Shown in pieces: positions 35,749-47,196 of a DNA stretch of 64,000 nt. The position numbers were made by a program, and so were the translations under genes. The DNA is from Axinella damicornis (Eukaryota > Porifera > Demospongiae > Axinellida > Axinellidae): the NCBI GenBank assembly GCA_963931865.1, contig OZ007509.1:19436227-19500226 (forward strand). The letters are read 5' to 3'. A model generated the notes under the pieces. It saw only the letters and a program-made list of their open reading frames with translations, made no database searches and was not told where the DNA came from. Numbering within the stretch: position 1 is the first letter of the stretch; every line of letters starts with the position of its first letter.

Positions 35749-38592
35749 TTACTGTGACTTGAGGTACTGGGTCAGTTGGTCAGCTGCTGGTCCATTGAGG
35801 GAGAAGGCGTTCCAATCTGATGTCCCATCAATGAGGAATATGGTGGCACCCATCATGTAGTCATCTCCCCGCAGGACGGAGTCATACCAGGCCAACTGTA
35901 CATGTATAATTATAGCACAGCAGTGAGTGCATTACGGTTTAAGCCCTGAAGGTTCTAGTCAGAGGGCGAGGGTGCTTATAAGTACTACTCACGTGACCCT
36001 CAATGAATCAGACGCCTCAGAATCAATCAAGATCAACGGCTGTCTCGGGTCAGTGAGTTGCACTAAGTAGTTTAGATACCAGTTTGCAGTGCATTATGGG
36101 TTTTAGTGCACTCGGGTAATCTAGTTAACGGTCTCAGGCGGATAATGCACTCGCCTTCGGCTCGTACATTATCTCGCCCTCGACCGTTAACTAGATTAAA
36201 ACCCGTAATGCACTGCAAACTGGCTACATAAGCCGTAAGGCACGAACATGCCATGACTCTGTGACATGTACCGGGCTGCTGTGCTATAATTAACAAAGTC
36301 CCCTGGGCGTAAACTACAGCTGTGACTTAAATTTTACGACAACCACTTTGCGAAATACAGCTAATTATTTACGTGCGAGTTTTGCCAGTACTGAACAACA
36401 TGGTGACAACAGGATAGTTATAATGGGTATAATAATGTGCTACATGTATTTCTTAGAGAAAGAAACCTGGAGGATTTGAACTGGTAGAGCCTACCTCATC
36501 CATGTACTGTTCTGGGGAGTACATTCTCCAGCCAAATTCAAGGCCAGTTTCTGTCACCACCTGCAAATACAGTACAGTTGCTCTGATAACCAGTACACAT
36601 ACAACATGCAGTATCTACCAACGTACACACGGGAGGGTGAGGTTGTTAGGAGTGAGGTACTCTCTGTAGAGCTTCCTGTATCTTCCGGTAAGCCTGCAAC
36701 GTGAGTATGAAACCAGCAGAAATTGTCATCAGTTGAAGCAAGCTCACCATGCACCTGGGAACAACCGCTTCGGTACAACTGCTTCGGTGCAATGGAGTAC
36801 ACGCTCCATTGCACTGAGGTGGTTGTGTATACACAGGATGGCATCCAGGTCTTTAGTCAATGGCATTAGCTACATGCAGGTTTATTATAGAACAGCTAAT
36901 CTCATGCCAGTATGCAGGACTATTGGGGAACAGCAGCAGCAGTATGTCACTGTGGTCATCAGGCAGAAGTAAAGATGGCAGAGAGGATACATAAACAATC
37001 ATGCAGTCAGATTCACTTGCGTGACGTGGCATGTAGAGCAGCTATCCGTACAACTGACCATCCTTCTCCTGTGCTGTTGTCAAACTGACTCCACATGTGG
37101 GGTGCGGAGTACTCATGGAGACCAAGCCATCCCTGATGTGATATGGCCGACTGGATGGCTGGGAAGAAGGCTTTGATAGCCTGCAAGATCGATACAAAAG
37201 ACCGTGCTACAACAAGCCTGTCTTGGAGCTATATGCAGCTGCCTGATTGGTGATATCATTGGACTCAGATAACTCCCTTTCCTTATTAATAAATACTACT
37301 AAATGCAAGAGCATGTTGATAACTAGGAAGAGACGTTGCTCACTCTCAAACCAATTCTGTCTCACTCTTCAATCTGTGCCACTTGATTGGGTTTGCCAAT
37401 TCAAGTACCTTGGGGTCATAATCTGTCATAATCTCTGTTCTGCTCACATTTCGGAGATTGCAGCAAGGTCTAAGAAATAATTGGACTTATTTATAGGAAG
37501 TTCTACTGTTTCTGCAATACAATCACTCTACAAAAACTGTACCTAACTCTTGTCAGACCAATTCTTGAGTATTGCTGTCACATCTGGGACCCCTTTCTGA
37601 GTAAGGATATCGAGTTACTTGAATCTGTCCAGAAATTTGCGGCCAAAGTATGTACAAAGCATTGGCATGAGCCATACAACTCCTTACGAAACTCCCTATT
37701 GCTACCACTGCTGAAGGAGCGTAGAGCTGTACTGAAGCTTACTGTGGTTTATAAGTGCCTGAATGGCCTGATGGTCATGCCCCCAAATACTTTTGCCCCT
37801 CTCACCCACTCAAGCTGGAACCTGCGATCACACGACCATTTTATCTTGCATCAGCCGTTTGCACACACAAGTAGTTACCTATACTCTTGTGTCCCCAACT
37901 CTGTTTCATTGTGGAACCATTTGCCTGTATGTGTTCATTACTGTGTGTCTCTTCCCTCTTTTAAATCTTGTATTAAGAATTTTGTTTAATTGTTATCACT
38001 GTAGGGTGAACTTTACACTAGCTATAATAATGCTATTTGTACATCCTATGTGTGTCTATGCCACATGAATTTGTATAAAAGAAAAAATAAATAAATAAAA
38101 AATACCTTGTGGTCTATGGACTGTAGACACAGCTCTGCATGTACAGTCATATTAGCTATATACATATGACTGTGTGTACTTACATCAGGATTGGTGACAT
38201 CAGGAGTGCCCACGGAGAAGCAGCCTACGACAGCCTTCAGCCCATGCGATGCCAAATTCTCCACCCTGGTCTGCTCAAACTGGGCATACCACTCGATGTC
38301 TGATACATTCCCAACACTAGGTTCATTGTATCCCTCCCAGTAGTCGACAAGGGGGTTAGCAAGAATGGACTTCTGCACTTGGTCCCACCACTGATTGGCC
38401 CTCTGTGGAGAAGACATGGAAGAGGAGGGAGGGGGAGGGGGGGTCAACACCAAAATTAATGCTGCAGAGTGCAGACCCTCATTACCCAAACCCACATTAT
38501 GGATGGATCTGAGAAAGGGCTGATGCTGCAGGATGGCTTGTAAGAATTGTTCTCTCTCTCTCCAAGATCTCTCCACCAGTTCGTTCGTTCGT

Positions 38593-38638
<46 letters not shown>

Positions 38639-39064
38639 CATCCAGTCGTGATCGTCTGTAGTATCTACCTACAGATCATTCTATTCATCTGCCTGTCTAT
38701 CCACCTATCCATCAAGCTTGCTACCTATCTGTCAATCTCCCTGGCTGCGCCAGACTACTCCATGTCCACCTATGGTAGACCTTACCTCCTTGGGATCCCC
38801 ATCCTGTGGTTGCTCTGGCACGTACACCCTCCCAATCACAGTGATACCGGGAGCCAGAGACTTGTACTTGTCAACATTGCCGAAAGAATCAAACAGCTTG
38901 ATGATTCTGGGCTGGCCCACTGTGACTACGTTGAGAGTGGCATTGCTATCGGTGGGTCCTGAGTGGACACTCAGCTTGGATTTGGTGAGAGCAAGTGACG
39001 GGGTCGGGAGGAGAAGGACGAGAGAGGAGACAGCAAGGAAGATTGCTCCATTTCTAACTCCCAT
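35749..39064 (-). CDS. Secreted glycoside-hydrolase-like protein, copy 2
   Basis: Same six-exon plan as 25152-28921. The start is MGVRNGAIFLAVSSLVLLLP (signal peptide), the acid/base motif VDYWEGYNEPS and nucleophile motif VVTETG are kept, and the last exon ends ADQLTQYLKSQ then TAA at 35749-35751. The exon near 36686 reads GWLTGRYRKLYREYL after splicing, where copy 1 has GWRTGRYRK; the Leu form fits GH128-like proteins better. I found no frame break in the exons. A LINE fragment sits in the second intron. Both copies therefore could be expressed, with several substitutions (for example IGCFTAG to VGCFSVG). Confidence 0.7.
36079..36223. repeat. 145-bp palindrome in GH-like intron (copy 2)
   Basis: Counterpart of 25493-25639 with the same outer arms, but the right arm lost part of its inner sequence (CTAGATTAAAACCC). 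Confidence 0.75.
37257..38104 (+). mobile_element. Non-LTR retrotransposon 3' fragment
   Basis: Decayed reverse-transcriptase thumb and C-terminal region of a Jockey/CR1/L2-type LINE: KCKSMLITRKRR, FKYLGVII, then further on WNLRSHDHFILHQPFAHTSS and SVSLWNHLPVCVH. Several stops and frame changes. It ends in an AAATAAATAAAAAAT tail followed by the sequence that in copy 1 directly follows the intron point (CCTTGTGGTCTATGG). It is absent from copy 1, so it inserted after the duplication. Confidence 0.85.
38572..38647. repeat. (CTAT)n tetranucleotide repeat
   Basis: Twelve or so CTAT units following TTCGTTCG in an intron of GH-like copy 2. Copy 1 has only short related CTGTCTATC sequence here. 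Confidence 0.85.
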
Positions 39065-39180
39065 CGTACAAGCGTAACGTATCCCCCTTGCAAGTGCAGC
39101 CCCACCCACTGCTTGACTAATGAGATCACGTGTCGGAACAGTTAATTAACTATTCATAGCTAGGAAAGAAAATCGGCGAG
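39065..39180. promoter_or_regulatory. Bidirectional promoter of GH-like copy 2 and the EMC5 pseudogene
   Basis: 116 bp between divergent starts. It keeps GTGTCGGAACAGTTAATTAA from copy 1 and has an extra stretch CCCCACCCACTGCTTGACTA. Confidence 0.45.
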
Positions 39181-39298
39181 ATGGGACGTGTTGGCCGCTG
39201 CCTGGTCGTGGTCACCACTGGTCGGGCTTGTTTTGCTGGGCCACGCTGTGTATTCTGCTGTGCAGCGTAAGCGTTTCACTGTCTTTGTTTTTTTCTCT

Positions 39299-40558
39299 TT
39301 TTTTTTCTATAATAATAATTCATGCCAATGCAAAGGATACCTATATAGCTAATAGCCTTCTAGGCTAATACAAGTATGTATCCTAACTAACTAACTACAA
39401 GAACAAAGGTGCAATATTTAACTTAAATGTGTGAGGTGAAGGTGCAGTAAGTGCATATGGAAACAGTACTTGGAACAAATGATGCTTGGAAGACGTTAGT
39501 GTGTGCAAAAGGTTGATACAAAAAAGGAAGATTATAGTTATGTCTACTAGGTTGCGGCAAAAATACATCGGGTGTGAAAGGGAAGAGACCACGGATGATC
39601 TTAAAGAGAGTACAAAGTTTTAAATAAATTCTCCTGTTCTCAAGTGTAGGAATTTGAGCAAGATGGAGCATCTCTTGGTATCCTAGATCCCACCTTTTTA
39701 AACACATTTTTAGTCCATATTTTGTACGTTCTCCACAGATTTTATGTCTTTGAGAAGGTGGGGATCCCACACAGGGGCGGCATATTCGAGATGAGGGCGC
39801 ACTAGGTATTTGTACATTTCTATTAATCTTTCACTGCTTACGTTAGTGGAGAACCTTCTATATAACAGGCCAATAAGTCTCTTTCCTTTTGCACAGATGG
39901 AGTCAATGTGCCTGGACCAAGACAAGTCAGATGAAATGAGCACTCCCAAGTACTTAAAGGCTTCTACTTGTTTGAGTGGTGCCTCGTTTAGTAGGAGCTG
40001 TTGAGGATGACTGAGATTCCGCTTTCTTGAGAGCAGCATGGTCTTACATTTGGCTGGGTTAAGTGATAAATTATTGTGATCTACCCATGAATTGATTTTA
40101 TCAATGTCCATTTGCAACTGCTGGTAATCCTCACTGCACTTGATTTGTTTGTACAAGAGCATGTCATCTGCATAGAGGTTTAGGACTGAGTTTTCTGACA
40201 GCTGGAGAGACGACACGTCATCAATATAAAATAAGGAATAATAGCGGACCCAAAACAGAGCCTTGTGGAACTCCTGAGAGCACAGGTGAGTCAGTAGATG
40301 AAGCACCTCCGACAACCACATGTTGTTTTCTTTCGGCAAGGTAGCTGTGCAACCATGACAAGATGTGGGAATCCAATGCATATGTGTCCAGTTTTTCTAA
40401 AAGTAATCTGTGCGGAACAGAATCGAAAGCCTTGCGAAGGTCGAAGAAAATGGAGCATACATTGTGTCTGGATTCGAGTGCTTTAAACCAGTCATGTGTT
40501 ACAGCCAGTAGAGCTGTGACTGTGGATTTTCCCGATTGGAATCCCCACTGCATAGTTA
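39299..40558 (-). mobile_element. Non-LTR retrotransposon fragment (reverse transcriptase)
   Basis: Minus-strand RT domain: WGFQSGKSTVTALLAVTHD, FFDLRKAFDSVPH, GVPQGSVLGPLLFLIL, then in the next frame the catalytic YADDMLLY, LNPAKCKTMLLSRKR, FKYLGVLISSDLSW, RPHLEYAAPVWDPH. It is 5'-truncated, with one frameshift between GPLLFLIL and the YADD region. A T-rich stretch at 39299-39312 on the plus strand is the poly-A end. Jockey/CR1/L2-like; clade not settled. Absent from copy 1. Confidence 0.9.
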
Positions 40559-40954
40559 AACTTCGTCTATTAAAAGTTAATTTCCAATACTTGCACACCA
40601 CAAAGTATTATCGTGATGGTGATGCTGTAGATATACTAGCACATGCCATGTGTTGTTCCTAAATGCAGATCGGTCATTCCTGGTACTCGCTGAAGAAGAG
40701 TTTACTGGACTCCCAAACGATGTAAGTTTTAGGAAGCAGTGTTACCAGACTGCCCTTGAACACCCCACTGAGGTGAATAGGGTTGGAGAGTTTTGGAAAG
40801 TGTGTTATGTCAGGTAATAGAGCCTTAATACTATCTGTGGTTATGTGGACTTTGTAATAATTATTTATCTCTGCAATACACTGGATTGTGTGTCCTGGGT
40901 GGGCAGGCTAGTTTTTGTGTAGCCAGCTCTCGGTTATGCGAGACTAGTGGCTGG

Positions 40955-41380
40955 CCTGCTGTGTAGCTTTGGTGTGGTCAGTAATCTCTGCAGGTTACAC
41001 TGGAATGTGTACTAGGGGGCCTACTGTGTAGCTTTGGTGTAGTCAGTAATCTCCAGTAATCTCTACAGGGTGGTCAGTAATCTCCAGTAATCTCTGCAGG
41101 TTACACTGGAATGTGTCCTAGGGGGCCTACTGTGTAGCTTTGGTGTGGTCAGTAATCTCTGCAGGTTACACTGGAATGTGTACTAGGGGGCCTACTGTGT
41201 AGCTTTGGTGTGGTCAGTAATCTCCAGTAATCTCTACAGGGTGGTCAGTAATCTCCAGTAATCTCTGCAGGTTACACTGGAATGTGTCCTAGGGGGCCTA
41301 CTGTGTAGCTTTGGTTTGGTCAGTGCAATGGGAAGATTCATGGACATCCGACTCACTACCGAACTCAATGCAAAGTGAGT
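40955..41380 (+). repeat. Expanded tandem copies of EMC5 exon 3 5' end (copy 2)
   Basis: The sequence GCAG|GTTACACTGGAATGTG occurs at 40994, 41100, 41165 and 41271, against two in copy 1. Units alternate between about 65 and 106 bp because a TAATCTCCAG block is itself duplicated in some. Only the last runs into the remainder of the exon. Confidence 0.9.
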
Positions 41381-41766
41381 TCTGTGTAAGATACTTTGCA
41401 CGAATAGTATCTTCTGGTTGCGGTTGATTGCCGAGTATCACAGAGTCGGTAGACTATAGAGTCAGTGGACTCGATGATGCTTGGCAACCAGCAACTATGG
41501 ATGGTCATACAACTTGTGCACGAAGTTTGATATGCAGCCTGCATGCTGATGGCTGATTTCTTATGGGGAGGTCTATGATGTGAAACTTTACTAACCATGG
41601 TAGTCCTTAGGACTATACTTTGAATTTTAATAACAAGAGATTATTACATTACAGTATGGTTACTTGTTATTCCGTCCTGTAGGTCATTTGAAACTGTGAG
41701 CAACAGGCCAAAAGCTTTATGACCTTCAACCACAGAGGCAAAGTTGTGTACAGTACAGCGAGATAA

Positions 41767-42077
41767 CCCGTGCTATACTCTTTCCACTCCTTGTCACGTG
41801 CACTTCTATTTATCCACATTTCAAAAAATATATTAATTTGCAATACATGTAGTACAGCTGAATGAATGAATCATCTTGGCTGTGAACTGCATACAGCGTA
41901 TACACTGTATGGTGGCACAAAGTTGATTTGTATATGACTGGTATGCTGGAGATTGTGCCAGATATAAGTACTGCTTAAGTGAGTGTTAAATGCTGATAGA
42001 TATATGCTGCTGCTTGATGTGATGTATATAAAAATACTGCTCTGCTTGAGGTAAGTCACAATGAAGAGTTTCAGCAG
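41767..42077. other. Convergent gap between EMC5 pseudogene and kelch gene
   Basis: 311 bp, no gene; parallels 30974-31265. Confidence 0.5.
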
Positions 42078-43103
42078 TTAGTGTGTTGCAAGTGACCCGA
42101 TGAATACTGTACTGGTGTTGTTCTCCTTTATGTCTTTGCCTCCGACAATGAACAGCTTCTTGTGGGCTAGCTCCACAGCCGTACACCCCTCACGTGCCAC
42201 AGGCAACTGTGTGACTCTTACCCATGCATTGGAGCTTTGGACAAACACACAAATGGCCCGACCTGCATGACCTTTAGCATCAAACCCTCCCACCGACACG
42301 AGATAGCTACCAAAACTGGCGGCCGTACTCCCACAGAGCTGTGTTTCAGGGATCATCTTCCACACTGAAGGCTCCTGGTCAGAAGCCGTCACAGCCTTCT
42401 GGACGAGGGAGTTGAGCGAGACAGCCAGGACTGCCTTGGATGGGCAGTAGCCAGGCAGGAAGCCTCCCAGGATGTACCAAGTGTTACCAATCGTAACTGA
42501 GGATGCAATTGTGCAGGGGAAAGGGAGGGACTCTGCCTTGTGCCACTGTGAGGTAAATGTGGAGTAAACCTCTACTACAGACATCGCACTGGTAATCATC
42601 CCTCCACCAACAGCAAGGGCCGTCTGGGTTGCTGCCGCACAGGGAGCCATCCTGGGAGTAGTCAAGGGGGTTAAGAACTCCTCCCACTCTTTTGAGTCCA
42701 TTTTGAAGCGGTACACCTTGCCAGAGACCGTCCCTCCCAGCTCCTTGCCTCCAAGGAGGAGGAGTTCTCCCTTAAACTGGACGAGAGCATAGCAAGTCAC
42801 GGTGGAAGGAGGAAGGTGGCTCCACTCGTTCTTTGCCAGGTCATATCGGAAGACAACATAATCACTCATTTCTCCACGACCACTTCCTGTGCTTCCTCCT
42901 CCCACGTACACAGCTCCCCCCATCACCACCACCTGGGATCTCAGCATTCGTGCGGGGCACCTTGCACGCTTGCTCCACTGCAGTTTGGGGTGTGCTGTAG
43001 CCTGGAACACAATTTAAAATTAATAAGCAAGTTGCATGTCGCACTACTGCCAAAGACACGGCATCTAGGACAAGGGACATGCATTACCTACCTGCGCTGC
43101 CAT
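42078..43103 (-). CDS. Kelch-repeat beta-propeller protein, intact copy 2
   Basis: Two exons: a 12-bp first exon (43092-43103, MAAQ) and 42078-43001, joined in frame to 311 residues. The main exon has kelch blades with paired Gly and Tyr/Trp: VVVMGGAVYVGGG, YDLAKNEWSHLPP, ELLLLGGKE, VYRFKMDSKEWEEFL, YSTFTSQWHKAESLP, NTWYILGGFLPGY, YLVSVGGFDAKG, SNAWVRVTQLP and KLFIVGGKD. There is no BTB or F-box domain. The same propeller is the C-terminal part of the two kinase-kelch genes in this window, and this gene is head to head with one of them. It may act as a protein-binding scaffold; partners are unknown. Copy 1 at 31266 is frameshifted. Confidence 0.88.
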
Positions 43104-43741
43104 ACTTCTACGTATACGGCACGATCCCGTCAACGTCTCGACATAGCTGTCTTGCCACGTGGGTGGCTGGGATCACGCATGCGCGCGTATATTAGCGCCT
43201 CAACTTTACAGTAGGGATCTTCACTGTTTGCTCGCCCTAGCTCTTCCTCCCCTGCCTTGTGTTTGATATGGTTATCGGTGCAGTCTTGGCATTGGTACTT
43301 TTGGAGTTCAACAAAGTTGTTTGGACATATCAAACTCACTTGTTGTATTGGATGTATGGTGTGAGTGCTATGCTTGCCCTGTTTGTAGTTGGGATTCCTT
43401 CCACATAGCTACTACTTATACCTTCAGAAACTGGTTTCAAACTCTGCACAGCTTGCTGCATCAAGGAATCAGGATCTGAAATGAAAACGACCTGAATTCA
43501 CCTACGTATGCCCAAGAGTTCATAATGGTATGCCGGCCTTGCCCTCGAATTCACTACACAGAACAAGCCATTGTTTTGGAATGCTGCTTCATTTATTTGA
43601 CTCATCGCCCAGTTGAGTCACTTCATAAGCTTCCCACATTCCATAGTAGCTAGACAGTTCACATGTACAGATCACGTTCAATACTAGTCAAACGTCCACC
43701 CCATTAAATATTTTTCTCTGCAGTGTTTGTGAAGGACAAAG
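43104..43741. promoter_or_regulatory. Divergent upstream region, kelch / kinase-kelch A
   Basis: 638 bp between the start codons. The kinase start is preceded by TTTTTCTCTGCAG, a possible acceptor of a 5' untranslated intron; the same sequence precedes the paralogue at 56675. Confidence 0.45.
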
Positions 43742-46700
43742 ATGGCCACAGGAGGTGCAGCTAGTGCTCTGAGGAGGTTTGAACTTCATGGAGTTCGTGA
43801 TACGGGTAGAGAGGTGGGACACGGGTCGTATGCGGTGGTTAAAGAGCTCAAGTTTCGAGGACTGAAATGTGTGGGCAAGAAGATCCATGACATTTTGTTC
43901 AACTCAGCCACACCTCCGGAACAAGCAGCCTTGTTGGAGCGTTTTGCAGGCGAATGTGAGCTCCTCGGTGGACTACACCATCCGTGTATTGTACAGTTCC
44001 TCGGTGTGTGCTTTGAGCAGGGCTCTCCACTGCCTGTGCTGGTGATGGAGTACCTCCACACCACCCTGTCCGCCTGTCTGGAGAAGTATGGTGTCCTACC
44101 CAAGGAGATTAGCTACAGAATACTGCGTGACGTGGCCCTAGGCTTGCGCTACTTGCACGAGCTTTCTCCACCGATAATTCATCGCGATCTCTCCGCCAAT
44201 AACGTTCTTCTCACATCTAACATGAATGCCAAACTCTCAGACCTGGGAGTGGCAAAGATCCTCAACCTGACTCCCGCCCGAATGACCCAGATGGCACAGA
44301 CGAAAGCTCCTGGCACCCCCTGCTACATGCCACCAGAGGCTCTCATGGCAAAACCAAAGTACACCTCAAAAATCGACATCTACTCCTATGGAGTCCTGAT
44401 CATCCACACCCTCTGTGGAAGGTGGCCATTTCCTGAGGATGCATTCCGTCCTGATCCACGAAACCCTGATGCAATCATCCCTGTCTCTGAAGTTGAGCGC
44501 CGGGCAGAGTATCTCCAGGAGATTGGCAACGACCATCCCCTGATGGGGCTGATTCACCAGTGCCTCAGTAACATGCCGGCTCGGAGGCCTGAGGCACGTG
44601 AAGTCATCAGCACCATTATGTCCAGAAGGCTTCCAGCTGTCCCCAACATGATTGAGCTACTGCGCAATGTTAAAAGAAATGAATCTGAAAACCAGTCTTT
44701 GAGGTCTGAAATTGACTTGATGAGGTCCGAAAACCTGTCTTTGATGTCCAAGAATGAGACAATCAGATCTGAAAACCAGTCTTTGAGGTCTGAAAACGAG
44801 ACAATCAGATCTGAAAATCACCAATTTCAACTGCAAATGCCACATCCAGAATTGCAGGTTAGAAGGGGTAGATCACACAACCCATACTCAGTACAAAGGT
44901 GAAAGGTTCATAGCTACATTGAGATGTACCTCCACTACACTCCTCCACTTATCACAACCTTCCCCCTGCCTGATGTGATTGTACTTCACTTCCCTCCTCC
45001 AGCCCGTGAGCTTCGTTTCCCTCCTCCAGCCCCCGAGTCACCCCAGCCACACTGGACAGGCCGGCACACAAAACCAGGTAGCTATGAGTGTGGTACATCA
45101 CCAGTTACATCATAAACTAGAGTGTGTTCATGGAATACTTACTCTGCGCGCCTTGTGTTGCACCTCAGTTACAGTCTAGTTTTGGGACCCGACCCTTTGT
45201 GTGGGAGAGAGGAAGGGTCTGGCCACACGCTTACATTCGAGTTATCCCCAGGACGGAACGTTCGCCTGACAAATCAAAACCATTGATCATTTTCCTCCAG
45301 GCTTTCAGATATGGCAAATTGCTGTGCTATATATGCCCCGGGTGTTTGACAAAAATCGACGGCAGCAACGAGCAGGTCGATAGAGATCGTACGTGTGGCA
45401 TTGCCATTGATATGCACGGATTATTGCATTCTGTCAGGACAACTCGAATGTATGCATGTGCCTAGACCCTTCCTCCTTCCAGTACGAAGGGTCTGGTTTT
45501 GAGGCTCGTTACTATTTTCCAGGAAGGGATGGGACGGGACGGTCCTGTCCCACCTACTAATTTCCAGAATGGCTTGAACACATGCCAAGTTCTAGGGAAT
45601 AAAATGCTGTTGTTTTGCACTCTTCACTTGGCTCTGCTGCTGTACGGGGCTTGCCTTCCCTCTCGTGCAATTGTGGGCTAGCTCACCAGTCGTGTTGTGG
45701 GAAATAGGCAGGAGACAACCGAGGGTCTGGCTACGTGAGACTAGGAGACCACGCCTTCCCTTAACGAAGGGTGCTGGGGGTGAGAAATGTATAGGCAACA
45801 CTTCAAGGAGCCCAGCCTCTCCCTTTGTTTCTTTGTAGGCATGCTGCAATGTCATACTGCTCAGTTTCACTGCCTTGCTGTTGCTCGACGTTCTACCTTT
45901 TCCAATGTAGCCACAAGCTAGGCTAAGGCAGGTATTAAGCACGAGACATGTACAGCCAACTAGCGAAGCAATTGGCATGTGTTCAATTAGTAGGCAGGAT
46001 GAGACTGTCCCGTCCCATCCCGGGATGAGGCTGTCCCGGGAAAAAGTAACGTGTGGCTAACTACCATGTGTTATTTCGAAAGGGGTGGAGCCAAAATAGG
46101 AAGTAGCTGAAATAAAACCACAGGTATACGGAAAGTTGACATGAAGGCACTGCTTTAAATTCACATGCACGTGTGTCGTGCAGGGTAACTATATATACAC
46201 TACCAGTGTACCAGTCTGATGTTATAGTTGTCACTTCCCTCCCTCCAGCCCCAGCTCTTCCACCCACAGGCCAGGCTGCAGTGGAAGAGGTGTGCGGATA
46301 TACCAGTGGGGATGTGCACTGCACAGGCTGTGGTGATGGGGGAGAAGGTCTACATGCGAGGGGAAACTATTGAGAAACGTGAGGATGTCTTCCAGTACAA
46401 CACCTCTAGGGATGAGTGGAGCCATCTCCCTCTCCATCCTGTGTACCGGTTTACCATGGCTAAGTTCGCCGGGAACCTCATCACAGTGGGGGGAGCAATA
46501 CCGAGCACTGTTCCCACTGGTAAAGTGCATCGCTTCAAAGAAGAATCCCAGGAGTGGGAGGAGTTCCTCGAGCCCATGCCAACTGCTAGATGTGTCCTTA
46601 ACGTTGCCACTACCCAGTCTGCCATCATTGCCATTGGGGGAGTTACCGGTGTCAGGGATGGCAGTCCTGTGGTCTGTGCCACTGTGGAGGTGTACAGCAG

Positions 46701-47196
46701 TGAAACATCTCAGTGGCACACTGTCGACCCCCTGCCTGCGCCTTACTATGGGATGGGTACCGTCACCAGAGCTGGCACCTGCTACCTACTGATGGGATGG
46801 GATGCTGATAACAAGGTTGTAACCACTGTCACGTATGCTTCTCTAACCTCCCTCATTCAGAAAGCCACCTCACCTGCTCACCAGTCAGCTAGCCCCACAT
46901 CAGTCTGGAAGACCCTCCCTGACACCCCACTGAAGATGTCTGCTGCAGCTAGCCTGAGCGGACACCTGTTAGTTGTGGGAGGTCATGACAGTAGCATAAA
47001 GCTTACTACCTCAGCAGTCCATGTTTTCCTCCCCTTCACCAACTCCTGGGTCAGGGTGACAGACATGGATCTACCAGAGCCACGCTATGCCTGCACTGCA
47101 GTACAGCTATTGTTCAACACAATGATGGTCATTGGTGGGAGGGATACCCAGGGCAAGAATACTAAGACAGTCTTCATGGCAATTATCACTGTCTAG
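43742..47196 (+). CDS. TKL-like protein kinase / coiled coil / kelch protein A
   Basis: Three exons, 43742-44857, 45030-45077 and 46249-47196, all phase 0, give about 703 residues. Kinase (roughly residues 20-290): Gly loop GHGSYAVV, Lys in CVGKKIH, HRDLSANNVLL (catalytic loop of the TKL/tyrosine-kinase type), DLG in place of DFG, GTPCYMPPEAL, and DIYSYGVLIIHTLCGRWPF. Then a coiled coil with about 14-residue units (SENQSLRSE, SENLSLMSK, SENETIRSE). A 16-residue linker (PPSHPSHTGQAGTQNQ) leads to the kelch propeller: VVMGEKVYMRG, NTSRDEWSHLP, VHRFKEESQEWEEFLEPMP, VYSSETSQWHTVDPLP, LLVVGGHD, NSWVRVTD, MMVIGGRD. Without splicing the kinase frame ends at 44902. All catalytic residues are kept, so it is probably active. 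Confidence 0.82.
45174..45506. mobile_element. Inverted-repeat element in kinase-kelch A intron
   Basis: AGTCTAGTTTTGGGACCCGA with CCCTTTGTG at the left faces GGGTCTGGTTTTGAGGCTCG at the right in inverted orientation; inner ACATTCGAG and CTCGAATGT also pair. Ends resemble the element at 56021-56438. The right border of the large duplication (45382) lies inside it. Confidence 0.65.
45524..46030. mobile_element. Inverted-repeat element with GGGATGGGACGGGAC ends
   Basis: The left GGGATGGGACGGGACGGTCC and right GACTGTCCCGTCCCATCCC are inverted; a second GGCTGTCCCGGG follows. About 500 bp, no encoded protein, next to the previous element in the same intron. Confidence 0.6.

Larger units (their letters stand above)
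39181..41766 (+). pseudogene. EMC5, broken copy 2
   Basis: Exon 1 has a 10-bp insertion (ACCACTGGTC after GTCGTGGTC) that shifts the frame of the first membrane segment. Exon 4 has two extra A (AGGCCAAAAGC for AGGCCAAGC), giving a second shift and stop. A reverse-transcriptase fragment fills intron 1. Exon 3 is preceded by three tandem copies of its own acceptor and 5' end. Exon 2 (40672-40724) is unchanged. Two independent frameshifts make this a pseudogene, in contrast to the intact copy at 29027. Confidence 0.88.
33999..45382 (+). repeat. Copy 2 of the 11-kb direct tandem segmental duplication
   Basis: It begins inside SLC24 exon 8 directly after the kinase-downstream sequence of copy 1. 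GAG is shared by the left border (22816), the junction (33999) and the right border (45383), a 3-bp microhomology. It carries LINE fragments at 37257-38104 and 39299-40558 that copy 1 lacks. Confidence 0.92.

Noticed and set aside
45592..45978. 128-codon minus-strand frame in kinase-kelch A intron
   Set aside because: It lies inside an inverted-repeat element and has no recognisable domain.
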